A stretch of DNA of 64,000 nucleotides from Thauera butanivorans NBRC 103042 (GCF_001591165.1 NZ_BCUG01000015.1:62001-126000), one strand, 5' to 3'. Shown: positions 16,431 through 24,000, counted from the first letter of the stretch. A program made the numbers and translations. The notes: generated from the sequence alone by a model not told the origin.

Positions 16431-18761
16431 TCAAACCTGTTGCGGCAGCGGTAGGCCGCCGTCCTCGCGCGCACCGTAGCGCCGCAGCGACCACAAGGCG
16501 AGCGCGAAGCAGGCGGCGATGCCGCCGATCCACGCCAGCGAGGCGCCCGGGTGCTGCGCCCAGGTCGCCGCCTGGTAATAGATCGTTGCCAGGCCGTAGC
16601 CCAGGCCCGTCGTCCAGGCCGCGACGAACACCGTCCAGCGCGCGCCCGATTCCTGGTAGATCGCCGCGATCGCCGCCGTGCAGGGGAAGTACAGCAGGAT
16701 GAACAGCAGGTAGGCGAAGGCCCCGGCGGCGCCGTCGAAGCGGGCCGCCATCGCGCCGAAGGTGCCGGCCGACACGTCCTGGTCCACCGCCTCGGCCACC
16801 GCAGCCTCGTCGCTGAGGTCGCCGACATCCAGCCCCATCGGGTCGGCCCAGGAACCCAGCGCATCGGCCAGGTTCTCGGGAATGGTGGCGAAAGCCGCGG
16901 CGATGCTGGCGCCCAGGTCGAAAGGCTCCTCCTCGTCCGCATCTTCGCCGGCATCCTTGGCGGCAAGCGCCGAGTAGGCCGCGTCCAGCGTGCCCACCAC
17001 CGCTTCCTTGGCCAGCACGCCGGTGAAGATGCCGACCGCGGCCGGCCAGTTCTCCTCGGTCAGGCCCATCGGCGCGAACGCCGGCGTGATGTTGCGCCCG
17101 ACCGCGGCCAGCACCGAGGCATCGCTGTCCTCGTTGCCGTAGCTGCCGTCGGTGCCGACCGCGTTGAGCACGTTCAGCACCAGCACCATCGGCACGATCA
17201 CCCGCCCGGCGCGCACGACGAAGCCCATCAGCCGCTCCCAGGCATGGATCAGCACGCCGCGGACGGTCGGCAGGTGGTAGGGCGGCAGTTCCATGATGAA
17301 AGGCGTCGGTTCGCCCTTCAGCAGCGTGTGGCGCAGCACCAGCCCGGTCAGCACCGCCACCGCGATGCCGACGATGTACAGCCCGAACACCACGTTCTGC
17401 GCACCCTGAGGGAAGAAGGCGGCGGCGAACAGCACATACACCGGCAGGCGCGCGCCGCAGGACATGAAGGGCGCCATCGCGATCGTCATCAGCCGGTCGC
17501 GGCGGTGCTCCAGCGTGCGCGTCGCCATGATCGCCGGCACGTTGCAGCCGAAACCGACGATCAGCGGCACGAAGGATTTGCCCGGCAGCCCGACCCAGCG
17601 CATGAAGCGGTCCATGACGAAGGCCGCGCGCGCCATGTAGCCGGAATCCTCCAGCACCGACAGGAACAGGAACAGGAAGCCGATGATCGGGATGAAGGTG
17701 GCGACGACCTGGATGCCGCCGCCGATGCCCTGCGCCAGCAGCACGGTCAGCCACTGCGGCACGCCGAGGCCGTCCAGCAGCTCGGACAGGCCGTCGACCA
17801 GCAGCGCGCCGGTGAACTGGTCGAAGAAGTCGATGAAGGCACCGCCGATGTTGATCGTGAACAGGAACATCAGGTACATCATCAGCAGGAAGATCGGCAC
17901 GCCGAGCGCGCGGTTCAGCACGATGCGGTCGATACGGTCGGTGAGGTCGCGACCGACCCGGCCGCTGACCGTCAGCGTTTCGCCGGCGATCCGGTTGGCG
18001 AGGCCGTAGCGCGCATCCGCCACCATGATGTCGAGGTCTTCGCCCAGGTCGCCGCCCAGCCGCCCGGCTTCGGCAGCCAGCTCCTTGCCCGCCGCCGTGC
18101 GCGCCAGATCGTCGCCTTCGAGCAGCCGTACCGCCAGCCAGCGCGGCGAGGTGCCCGCGGCCTGTGCCGCCGCTTCGAGTTTCGGCGCCAGCGCGGCGAT
18201 GGCCTGCTCCAGTTCGGGTTGATAGTCCACTTTCGCGCTCGCCGGCCGGCGGGCCTTCACCGCATTGCGGATCGCCGTCTTCAGCGCATCCACGCCCTCG
18301 CCTTCGGAAGCGACCACCGGCACCACCGGGCAGCCCAGGCGGCGCGACAGCGCTTCGGCATCGATGCGCAGCCCCTTGTCGCGAGCGACATCGACCATGT
18401 TGAGCACCACCAGCAACGGCACCCGCATTTCGGCGAGCTGGGTGCTCAGGTAGAGGTTGCGCTCGAGGTTGGACGCATCGACGATGTTGATGACCAGTTC
18501 CGCCTCGCCGCCATGGACGTAGTCGCGCGCCACGCTCTCGTCGAGCGAGACTTCGCGGTCGACGACGTCCAGCGAATAGGTGCCGGGCAGATCGACGACC
18601 TCGAAGTGCAGGCCGTCGTGGCGGTATTCGCCGCTTTTCTTCTCGACCGTCACGCCGGGCCAGTTGCCGACACGCTGGCGCGAGCCGGTCAGCGCGTTGA
18701 ACAGCGTGGTCTTGCCGCAGTTCGGATTGCCCACCAGGGCGATGACATGTTCGTTTTTCAT
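16431..18761 (-). CDS. feoB: Ferrous iron transporter FeoB
   Basis: A 776-residue inner-membrane Fe2+ transporter with an N-terminal G-protein domain: G1 GNPNCGKTT (from residue 11), DLPGTYSLD (G3), LNMVDVA (G4), a helical GDI-like domain, then a polytopic membrane region with two Gate motifs (IPIIGFLFLFLSVLEDSGYMARAAF and FVPLIVGFGCNVPAIMATRTL). The start ATG overlaps the feoA stop as TGATG (a GTG directly precedes it). Length is normal. It is the import step supplying Fe2+ to the iron-storage system proposed upstream. Confidence 0.97.
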   Translation of the reverse strand: MKNEHVIALVGNPNCGKTTLFNALTGSRQRVGNWPGVTVEKKSGEYRHDGLHFEVVDLPGTYSLDVVDREVSLDESVARDYVHGGEAELVINIVDASNLERNLYLSTQLAEMRVPLLVVLNMVDVARDKGLRIDAEALSRRLGCPVVPVVASEGEGVDALKTAIRNAVKARRPASAKVDYQPELEQAIAALAPKLEAAAQAAGTSPRWLAVRLLEGDDLARTAAGKELAAEAGRLGGDLGEDLDIMVADARYGLANRIAGETLTVSGRVGRDLTDRIDRIVLNRALGVPIFLLMMYLMFLFTINIGGAFIDFFDQFTGALLVDGLSELLDGLGVPQWLTVLLAQGIGGGIQVVATFIPIIGFLFLFLSVLEDSGYMARAAFVMDRFMRWVGLPGKSFVPLIVGFGCNVPAIMATRTLEHRRDRLMTIAMAPFMSCGARLPVYVLFAAAFFPQGAQNVVFGLYIVGIAVAVLTGLVLRHTLLKGEPTPFIMELPPYHLPTVRGVLIHAWERLMGFVVRAGRVIVPMVLVLNVLNAVGTDGSYGNEDSDASVLAAVGRNITPAFAPMGLTEENWPAAVGIFTGVLAKEAVVGTLDAAYSALAAKDAGEDADEEEPFDLGASIAAAFATIPENLADALGSWADPMGLDVGDLSDEAAVAEAVDQDVSAGTFGAMAARFDGAAGAFAYLLFILLYFPCTAAIAAIYQESGARWTVFVAAWTTGLGYGLATIYYQAATWAQHPGASLAWIGGIAACFALALWSLRRYGAREDGGLPLPQQV

Positions 18762-18988
18762 CACAGCCTCTCCACCATCAACGCGTCCGCCTCGCCCTTG
18801 CGCAGGGTCAGGGCGAAGCCGCGCACCCGGATCTCGACCGGATCGCCCATCGGCGCGACCCGCACCACCTGCAGCTCCGCCCCCGGCGTCAGGCCCATCG
18901 ACAGCAGCTTGCGGCGATAGGGGCTGCCCGCCTCGGCAAAACCGGACACCTTGGCGCGGTCGCCCACCGCGAGTTGTTTGAGCATCAT
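18761..18988 (-). CDS. feoA: FeoA protein (feoB partner)
   Basis: A 75-residue SH3-like FeoA: MMLKQLAVGDRAKVSGF, SPYRRKLLSMGLTPGAELQVVRVAPMGDPVEIRVRGFALTLRK. GGAG precedes the ATG by 8 bases. The stop overlaps the feoB start, so translation is coupled. FeoA docks on FeoB and is needed for Fe2+ uptake. It follows a second feoA-type gene after a 133-base gap, so it may also have its own promoter. Confidence 0.93.
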   Translation of the reverse strand: MMLKQLAVGDRAKVSGFAEAGSPYRRKLLSMGLTPGAELQVVRVAPMGDPVEIRVRGFALTLRKGEADALMVERL

Positions 18989-19121
18989 CTGATTCACTCC
19001 AATCGAATCTGCGCAGCGCGCTTCATACTGATTTGCATTCAAAACGACGAATACCTTGCCTGGCCTCACGGCGCCGGGCACTGCCCTCGACTTATTTCGT
19101 CATCACGTCGGCTCCGGACCG
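18989..19121 (-). promoter_or_regulatory. Gap between the two feoA genes; possible feo promoter
   Basis: This 133-base gap is the only sizeable break in the gene run from 23.8 to 15.5 kb. Read on the minus strand it contains TGAATGCAAATCAGTATG (about 19024-19041), a degenerate Fur-like AT-rich element 40 bases before the feoA ATG. A GC-rich GGACCGATAGCGGTCC palindrome (about 19120-19135) overlaps the upstream gene end and could act as an attenuating hairpin. Both readings are tentative. Confidence 0.35.
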
Positions 19122-19376
19122 CTATCGGTCCTCGATCCGCGCCACCAGAATCTTGTGTGCCATGCCGCCGCCGAGCGCGAAGCGCGTCTCGCCGCGGCCG
19201 ACGACCAGCCCGCTGCCCTGGCGCTGGCGCACGACCAGCTCGCTGCCGACGTTCAGGCCCAGCTCGGCCACGCGCAGCGCCATCGACGAACCGCCCAGGA
19301 TGCCGACCACCCGGACGGGCTCGCCTTCGCTCGCCATCGCCAGCGGAAAGGCGCGGGAACGGTCGGGGCCATTCAT
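19122..19376 (-). CDS. feoA: Second FeoA-domain protein, coupled to the P1B-6 ATPase
   Basis: An 84-residue FeoA-like SH3 protein: VRVVGILGGSSMALRVAELGLNVGSELVVRQRQGSGLVVGRGETRFALGGGMAHKILV. The final AHKILV is the standard FeoA ending. Its ATG overlaps the ATPase stop (ATGA), so it is translated with that gene rather than with feoB. An internal Met14 is an alternative start. It could serve the FeoB here or modulate the ATPase; the second is speculation based on coupling. Confidence 0.85.
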   Translation of the reverse strand: MNGPDRSRAFPLAMASEGEPVRVVGILGGSSMALRVAELGLNVGSELVVRQRQGSGLVVGRGETRFALGGGMAHKILVARIEDR

Positions 19377-21502
19377 GCCGGCACCTTTCTTTCGCGCGGC
19401 AGTGCCTTGCCCGTGCGGCGGCCGCGCGGCAGGCCGGCACCGGCCAATGCGCGCAGCAGGATGGCGATGGTGCTGCCGTTGTGCAGCGCCGAGGCCGCCA
19501 CCGGCGTCAGCCAGCCGAAAGCGGCGGCCGACAGGATCGACGTGTTGAGGCCGACGGTGAGCTTGAAATTGCTGTCGATCAGCCTTTGGGTGGCGATCGA
19601 CAGCGCCTTCGCGTCCGCCACCCGCGCGATGTCGTCCTCGAGCAGCGCGACGTCGGACGCCAGGCGGGCGACGTCGGCGCCGTTGTGCATCGAGATGCCG
19701 ACGTGCGCACCGCTCAGCGCCGGCGCATCGTTGACGCCGTCGCCGACGAAGGCGATGCGCGCGCCCCGGGCTGCCAGCTCCTGCAGGATGCGGGCCTTGT
19801 CCTCGGGCATCAGCCCGGCGTGGAATTCGTCCAGCCCCAGTTCGCCGGCCATCGCCCGGGCGCGCTCGGGATGGTCGCCGGTGAGCATCAGCACCCGCTT
19901 CACGCCCAAGCGCCGCAGCCGCCGGACGGTGGCGGCGCTGTTGGCGCGCAGGCTGTCGCGCAAGGCGATGACGCCGAGCAGTTCGCCGCCGAAACCGATG
20001 TAGAGCAGGGTCTTGCCGTCCAAGTGCAGGCGCTCGATGGTGTCGCGATGCGCCTGCGTGCCGATGCCTTCGTCGTCCTCGACGAAATGGCGCGAGCCGA
20101 CGACGATGCGCCGCCCGTCGATGATGCTGGCCACGCCGTGGGCGACGATGAACTCGACCTCCTTGTGATCGAAGTGCTGCGGATGATCCAGCCGGCGCGA
20201 AGCCTCGACCACCGCCAGCGCGAGCGGATGGAAGTAGTGCTCTTCCACCGACGCCGCCAGGTTGATGAGGTCTTCGGGCGAATAGCCCGGCTTGAAGGCG
20301 ACCGAGTCGGTCACTTCGAGCTTGCCGGTGCTCAGCGTGCCGGTCTTGTCGAAGACGAAAGTGTCGGCCTCGGCCAAGCGTTCGAGCGCCTTCGCGCCCT
20401 TGACCAGCATGCCCGACTTGCCGGCCTCGTACATCGCGGCCTTGAAGGCGACCGGCGTCGACAGCTTCAGCGCGCAGGAATAGTCGGCCTGCAGCACCGC
20501 CGCCACCCGCTGCCAGTCGCCCGACACCAGCCAGGTAGCGCCGGCCAGGCCGAGCACCATCGGCACCAGGCGGTCGGCCATGCGCGAGGCTTCGAGCTGG
20601 GTGGCGCTCTTGGCCGCCAGCGAATGCTCGACGAAATCCGCGATCCGCGCCGCCGCGGCCTGGGCTCCGACCCGTTCGGCATAGATGCGCAGGCGGCCTT
20701 CCTCGACCAGCGTGCCCGACAGCACCGTGTCGCCGCGGCGGCGCGCGACCGGCACGCTTTCGCCGGTCATCGTCGCCTCGTTGACCATCGCCTCGCCGCC
20801 CAGCACCGTGCCATCGACCGGAATCACCCGCCCGGTGGCGGCGATGACGGTATCGCCCACCCGCACTTCGGCGGCGTCGAGCTGCTTCTCCACGCCGTCG
20901 CGCTCGACCCAGACCTCGCCCACGTCCGGCTTCAGCAGATGCTTGAGCAACTCGTCGGAGCGGCGCTCGATCGAGGCTTCCAGGTACTCGCCCAGCGCGA
21001 GCAGGAAGGAGGTCATGTTCGCCGCGAAATAGTCCTTGCGCCCGATCGAGATCGCCACCGCCATCGCTTCGAGCACGTGCGAAGTCACGCCCTTTTCGAG
21101 GAAGTCGTCGACCGCCTCGCCGAGCAGCGGGATCGCCGTGCCCACCGCCACCGGTGCCTGCAGCCCCGGCTGCAGCGAGCGGGTGGCGAGCAGCGTGGCC
21201 GCGCTCAGCGCCACCGGCGCGGCGCTGGGTTCGTCGCCCTGCGCATGGCGCCGCAGCGGCGCCATGCGCAGGATGTCGAGCGCGATGCGGTCGGCCGTAG
21301 TGGCGGCCGGATCGAACTCGACCACCAGCGAACGGGCGGCCGGATTGACCCGCGCCTTGCTGACGCCGGCGATGGCCTCCACCGCCCGCACGATCGCGCG
21401 CGCTTCCAGCGGCGCCCCTTTGCGGCAGGTGTAGCGCCAGCGCGCCCGGCCACGCGTGGCGTGGACCGGTTCGAGCGCGGACATCCAGCCTGCATCCATC
21501 AT
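19373..21502 (-). CDS. fezB: P1B-6-type metal ATPase, FezB-like (ferrosome iron pump candidate)
   Basis: A 709-residue P-type ATPase. Visible: TGES (246-249), the TM metal-site motif YSCALKLSTP (S342-C343-A344), DKTGT (385-389), the P1B-specific HP (425-426), TGDHPE (541-546) and GDGVND (587-592). The SCA motif places it in subgroup P1B-6 rather than copper (CPC) or cobalt (SPC) pumps. The N-terminus carries a degenerate HMA-like fold without CxxC but with HATRGRARWR (14-23). P1B-6 ATPases of this kind are FezB, the pump required for ferrosomes, proposed to move iron into the organelle. It overlaps the preceding gene (ATGA) and the following feoA (ATGA). Other exported metals cannot be excluded. 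Confidence 0.85.
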   Translation of the reverse strand: MMDAGWMSALEPVHATRGRARWRYTCRKGAPLEARAIVRAVEAIAGVSKARVNPAARSLVVEFDPAATTADRIALDILRMAPLRRHAQGDEPSAAPVALSAATLLATRSLQPGLQAPVAVGTAIPLLGEAVDDFLEKGVTSHVLEAMAVAISIGRKDYFAANMTSFLLALGEYLEASIERRSDELLKHLLKPDVGEVWVERDGVEKQLDAAEVRVGDTVIAATGRVIPVDGTVLGGEAMVNEATMTGESVPVARRRGDTVLSGTLVEEGRLRIYAERVGAQAAAARIADFVEHSLAAKSATQLEASRMADRLVPMVLGLAGATWLVSGDWQRVAAVLQADYSCALKLSTPVAFKAAMYEAGKSGMLVKGAKALERLAEADTFVFDKTGTLSTGKLEVTDSVAFKPGYSPEDLINLAASVEEHYFHPLALAVVEASRRLDHPQHFDHKEVEFIVAHGVASIIDGRRIVVGSRHFVEDDEGIGTQAHRDTIERLHLDGKTLLYIGFGGELLGVIALRDSLRANSAATVRRLRRLGVKRVLMLTGDHPERARAMAGELGLDEFHAGLMPEDKARILQELAARGARIAFVGDGVNDAPALSGAHVGISMHNGADVARLASDVALLEDDIARVADAKALSIATQRLIDSNFKLTVGLNTSILSAAAFGWLTPVAASALHNGSTIAILLRALAGAGLPRGRRTGKALPRERKVPA

Positions 21503-22002
21503 GCGTCTCCGTGGCGCTCCGCTTCGACTTCGGCGCGGATGTCGGCCATCTGCTCCTTCATCTCCTCGAAGCCGCCGGCCACGCCGGAATACAGCTTCAT
21601 CGCCGACTTCACGATCTTGCCGCGCAGTTCCTCGTCGCTCAGCACCCAGGCCGCGGCCGCGCCGATCAGCGCGCCGAGCAGGAACTGCTCGGTATTGCCG
21701 GTACGCAGGAAGGCCGGCATGTTCTGCAGGAAACCGCCATCGGCAGCCGCCTGCTGGGGCAGCGGGCCCATGCCTTGGGCGAAACCCTGGGCGAAGCCGG
21801 CTTCCATGCCGCCCGGCAGGCCGCTCGCCATGCCGTACTGCCCCCAGGACGGTGCTCCGTACTGCTGGCCATATTGACCGTACTGAGGACCATGCTGGCC
21901 ATTCGGGCCGTACTGCGCATTGGGCGGCTGGCCGTACTGGCCCGGCCAGGCGTCGTTCTGCATCGCCTTCCTGCCGCGGCAGTGCTTGTTCTTCTTAGCC
22001 AT
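21499..22002 (-). CDS. Gln/Tyr/Gly-rich low-complexity protein with membrane helix (Fez operon)
   Basis: A 167-residue protein with three parts: a basic start (MAKKNKHCRGRK); a low-complexity domain at about 14-85 with GQYGQPP, QYGPNGQHG and PQYGQYGQQYG repeats followed by Gly/Met/Ala-rich sequence; and a helical hydrophobic segment (FLLGALIGAAAAWVLSDEELRGKIVKSAM) with an amphipathic, charged C-terminus resembling YtxH-type proteins. AGGAGAAG precedes the ATG. It overlaps the ATPase start. The repeat domain resembles prion-like, condensate-forming sequences, and the Gly-rich helix recalls membrane-shaping organelle proteins. A scaffold role in the iron compartment is inference. Confidence 0.75.
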   Translation of the reverse strand: MAKKNKHCRGRKAMQNDAWPGQYGQPPNAQYGPNGQHGPQYGQYGQQYGAPSWGQYGMASGLPGGMEAGFAQGFAQGMGPLPQQAAADGGFLQNMPAFLRTGNTEQFLLGALIGAAAAWVLSDEELRGKIVKSAMKLYSGVAGGFEEMKEQMADIRAEVEAERHGDA

Positions 22003-22342
22003 CTTGCTTCTCCTGTTCGGCCTGCGCGCCGTCGCGCAGCAATCGTTCGATGATCAGCACGCCAGCCGCACCGACCGCGGCGGCGGCCAGCGCGCCGGTG
22101 TAATTCCGTTGACGGACCGCGGCTGCGGCCCGGGTGCCGGCAGCCAGTGCAGTGCCGCCCTGCAGCGCATGGCGCAGCACCCGCTTCAGTTCGGCCGGCG
22201 AGGGCGACGAAAGCTGCGCAGGGCGGTCCTGGAAGGCCGACAGGCAGCCCCCGGCAACGAAACCCTGCACGAAGGTCGCCCCGCTGGCGCGAAGCGGCAC
22301 GCCAATCGGCACCACGCCATAGGGCATGATCGCGTTTCTCAT
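21995..22342 (-). CDS. Small Gly/Ala-rich membrane protein (Fez operon)
   Basis: A 115-residue protein with two hydrophobic, glycine-dotted segments: PIGVPLRASGATFVQGFVAGGCLSAF and YTGALAAAAVGAAGVLIIERLL, separated by a charged helical stretch. It ends in a short acidic tail. Both gene borders overlap neighbours (4 bases with the upstream stop, 8 bases with the downstream start). I do not recognise a named family. Position between other small membrane proteins and the P1B-6 ATPase makes it a structural ferrosome component candidate. Confidence 0.7.
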   Translation of the reverse strand: MRNAIMPYGVVPIGVPLRASGATFVQGFVAGGCLSAFQDRPAQLSSPSPAELKRVLRHALQGGTALAAGTRAAAAVRQRNYTGALAAAAVGAAGVLIIERLLRDGAQAEQEKQDG

Positions 22343-22773
22343 GATCCGGCGTCCTCCCCGGCTGCGCCGGGCTCGGCTTCAGCGCGTGCTGCGGGAGTGG
22401 CCTTTGCCTTCTTCGGCTTGGCCGCAGCGCGCGGCACACGCTTCCTGCGCGCCGGGGCCGGCTTCCCGGCCTGCTCCGATGCAGCATCGGCTGCTGCCAC
22501 CGCAGGGGCTGCCCCGGCATCGGCTGCCGCAACTTCTTCATCTGCTACCGCTTCTTCGGCGGTCAGGCGCTTGCGCGCACGCGCCGAGGCATTCTCGATC
22601 GCTTCCAGGCTGGACACTGCGGCGCCACGCAGCGTGTCCTGTGCCTTTTCCATGCCGGCACGGGCCTTCTCCACGCCGGCCTCGACGCCCGCCTTGGTCT
22701 TGTCGGTCCTGATCAGGCGGAGGGCAACTGCACCGGTCAGCACGCCGGCGACGAAAGGTAATAGCGGGAACAT
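22339..22773 (-). CDS. Membrane-anchored Ala/Lys/Pro-rich disordered protein (Fez operon)
   Basis: A 144-residue protein: one N-terminal membrane helix (FPLLPFVAGVLTGAVALRLI), an amphipathic helical region with a KAGVEAGVEKARAGMEKAQ repeat, then a long Ala/Glu tract and a histone-H1-like tail (GKPAPARRKRVPRAAAKPKKAKATPAARAE in pieces). A perfect AAGGAGG precedes the ATG. It begins one base after the stop of the ferritin-like gene. The short helix plus extended disordered tail suggests a membrane-surface protein, for example on a vesicle. A DUF5132-like assignment is possible but unverified. Confidence 0.7.
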   Translation of the reverse strand: MFPLLPFVAGVLTGAVALRLIRTDKTKAGVEAGVEKARAGMEKAQDTLRGAAVSSLEAIENASARARKRLTAEEAVADEEVAAADAGAAPAVAAADAASEQAGKPAPARRKRVPRAAAKPKKAKATPAARAEAEPGAAGEDAGS

Positions 22774-22774
22774 G

Positions 22775-23470
22775 TCAGTCCTCCTTGCGATGACGGCCGG
22801 TCCTGGTCTTCCACAGATAGACTCCTGCGCCCCCCGTCACCATGCCGGCCAGCATGGCGGGGTGCGCATTGCGCAGAAGCGGACTGAAGATGCCGAGCGG
22901 CCCGGCATAAGGCCCGAGCTGCGAGAAGGCACGTTCGAGAAAATCGGACAGCGGGCCGTGGCGCACATAGGCCTGCTGCGGCGAGATGCCGTGCGCGGCG
23001 TGGTAGCTTTCCTGCGTCTGCGCCGCGACCGCGGCCTGGCGGAAGACGGGCAGATGATGCTGCAGCGCCGCTGCCTGCAGGTTCTGGAACACCCTGCGCA
23101 CTTCCGGCTCGGCGACCTGGCTCAGCAGCCAGGCATACATCTGCACGTTGGCGATTTCGCCGGCGACGGCGCGCTGGCAGTTCGCCAGCCAGGTCGGCTC
23201 GACGGTGGATTCCCGCGGGAAGGGATCGAGCGGACGCGGAATGCCGAAGCGTTCGCACAAGCCCAGCAAGGCCGTCACATGCTGTTCTTCCGAGCGCAAC
23301 ACGTTGGAGAACGGCGCCCGCTCGCCGAAGGACTCGACCACGCGCGCATAGAAACTGCGGGCGGCATATTCGTCGTAGAGCGCGATCCTGACCGCCTGGT
23401 GTGCCACGGGGAACGGCGCCGCCGGGTCGATGCGCTGCGTGCGCAGGATCAGTTCGTCATAGTTTTGCAT
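22775..23470 (-). CDS. Ferritin-like diiron protein with C-terminal membrane helix (Fez operon)
   Basis: A 231-residue protein. Candidate diiron ligands lie on successive helices: YDEYAARSFYARVVESF, VLRSEEQHVTALLGL (ExxH), AVAGEIANVQMYAWLL, and AAALQHHLPVFRQA. The C-terminus has a membrane helix (HPAMLAGMVTGGAGVYLWK) then a basic tail. Start at 23470 follows GGAGG with 7-base spacing and overlaps the upstream gene by 14 bases; a farther in-frame start lies at 23491. A membrane-anchored ferritin-like oxidase or iron binder in a P1B-6 ATPase operon fits Fe(II) handling at a storage membrane. Enzymatic activity is unproven. Confidence 0.78.
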   Translation of the reverse strand: MQNYDELILRTQRIDPAAPFPVAHQAVRIALYDEYAARSFYARVVESFGERAPFSNVLRSEEQHVTALLGLCERFGIPRPLDPFPRESTVEPTWLANCQRAVAGEIANVQMYAWLLSQVAEPEVRRVFQNLQAAALQHHLPVFRQAAVAAQTQESYHAAHGISPQQAYVRHGPLSDFLERAFSQLGPYAGPLGIFSPLLRNAHPAMLAGMVTGGAGVYLWKTRTGRHRKED

Positions 23471-23795
23471 TGCCGGCCTCCAGATAGGCATCGTGCAATA
23501 TGCGTTCGAGAATCGCCGCGGCCTCCGAGTCGACGCCGCCCAGCAGATCGACCCAGGCCCGCTCGGGAATCACTGCGGGGTCGTAATGCACGGTGCAGGA
23601 TCGCGCCAGCAGATTGACCTGCACCGAAGCGACGCCGGGAATGCGGTCGAGCAGGGACTGGAATTCGCGCGCCTGCGCACGCGGCACGTCGATGGACACC
23701 GAGCGGCTCTCCAGCTTCAGCCGGATGCGCCCGCGAATGTGATGGGCGATACGCACATCACACAGAAAGACGCGCAACTCTTCGAACTCCGGCAT
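23457..23795 (-). CDS. HMA-fold protein lacking CxxC, with RGRIR motif (Fez operon, first gene)
   Basis: A 112-residue protein. Start at 23795 is chosen because GGAG lies 6 bases upstream; in-frame ATGs at 23816 and 23873 lack a ribosome site. Sequence: VRIAHHIRGRIRLK (RGRIR at 21-25), then FQSLLDRIPGVASVQVNLLARSCTVHYDPAVI, the second half of an HMA-type ferredoxin-like fold with the usual GVxxVxVN strand but no CxxC. The motif matches the N-terminal region of the P1B-6 ATPase in the same operon (RGRAR) and of the 15.1 kb gene (GRIRIR). Likely a soluble partner of the ATPase; Fez proteins of this type occur in described ferrosome clusters. Confidence 0.72.
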   Translation of the reverse strand: MPEFEELRVFLCDVRIAHHIRGRIRLKLESRSVSIDVPRAQAREFQSLLDRIPGVASVQVNLLARSCTVHYDPAVIPERAWVDLLGGVDSEAAAILERILHDAYLEAGNAKL

Positions 23796-24000
23796 TTCAA
23801 TCTCCAGCCCTTCCATGTACTGCAGGCATCGCCACGCCAATGGGCCAAGGCCCCGCTTTCGTAATGAATCCACATGGAGGGTGTTGGCTGGCGAACTCGG
23901 CTGGCTACATGAACCCGATCCATTTGCAAAATCACTTTACGCCCCTTGCAGCGGGCAGCAATGACACACGTCAACTCCGCTCAAAACGGCTGGCCCGCGT
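23796..24000 (-). promoter_or_regulatory. Upstream region of the Fez-like operon
   Basis: Gene-free leader of about 200 bases. On the minus strand it holds TTGACG (23974-23969, possible -35) with only a weak -10, and a TTTTGCAAATGGATC stretch (around 23925-23939) that loosely resembles the AT-rich element before feoA. I see no clear Fur 7-1-7 box or FNR palindrome here, so regulation of the operon cannot be read with confidence. Confidence 0.35.

Noticed and set aside
19373-21502. Reading the P-type ATPase as a copper or zinc exporter
   Set aside because: No CPC, SPC or N-terminal CxxC motif; the metal-site helix has SCA and the operon partners are iron-related.
18974-21877. A 967-codon + strand frame opposite feoA and the P1B-6 ATPase
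   Set aside because: The minus-strand genes show complete catalytic motifs and coupled starts, the + frame none.
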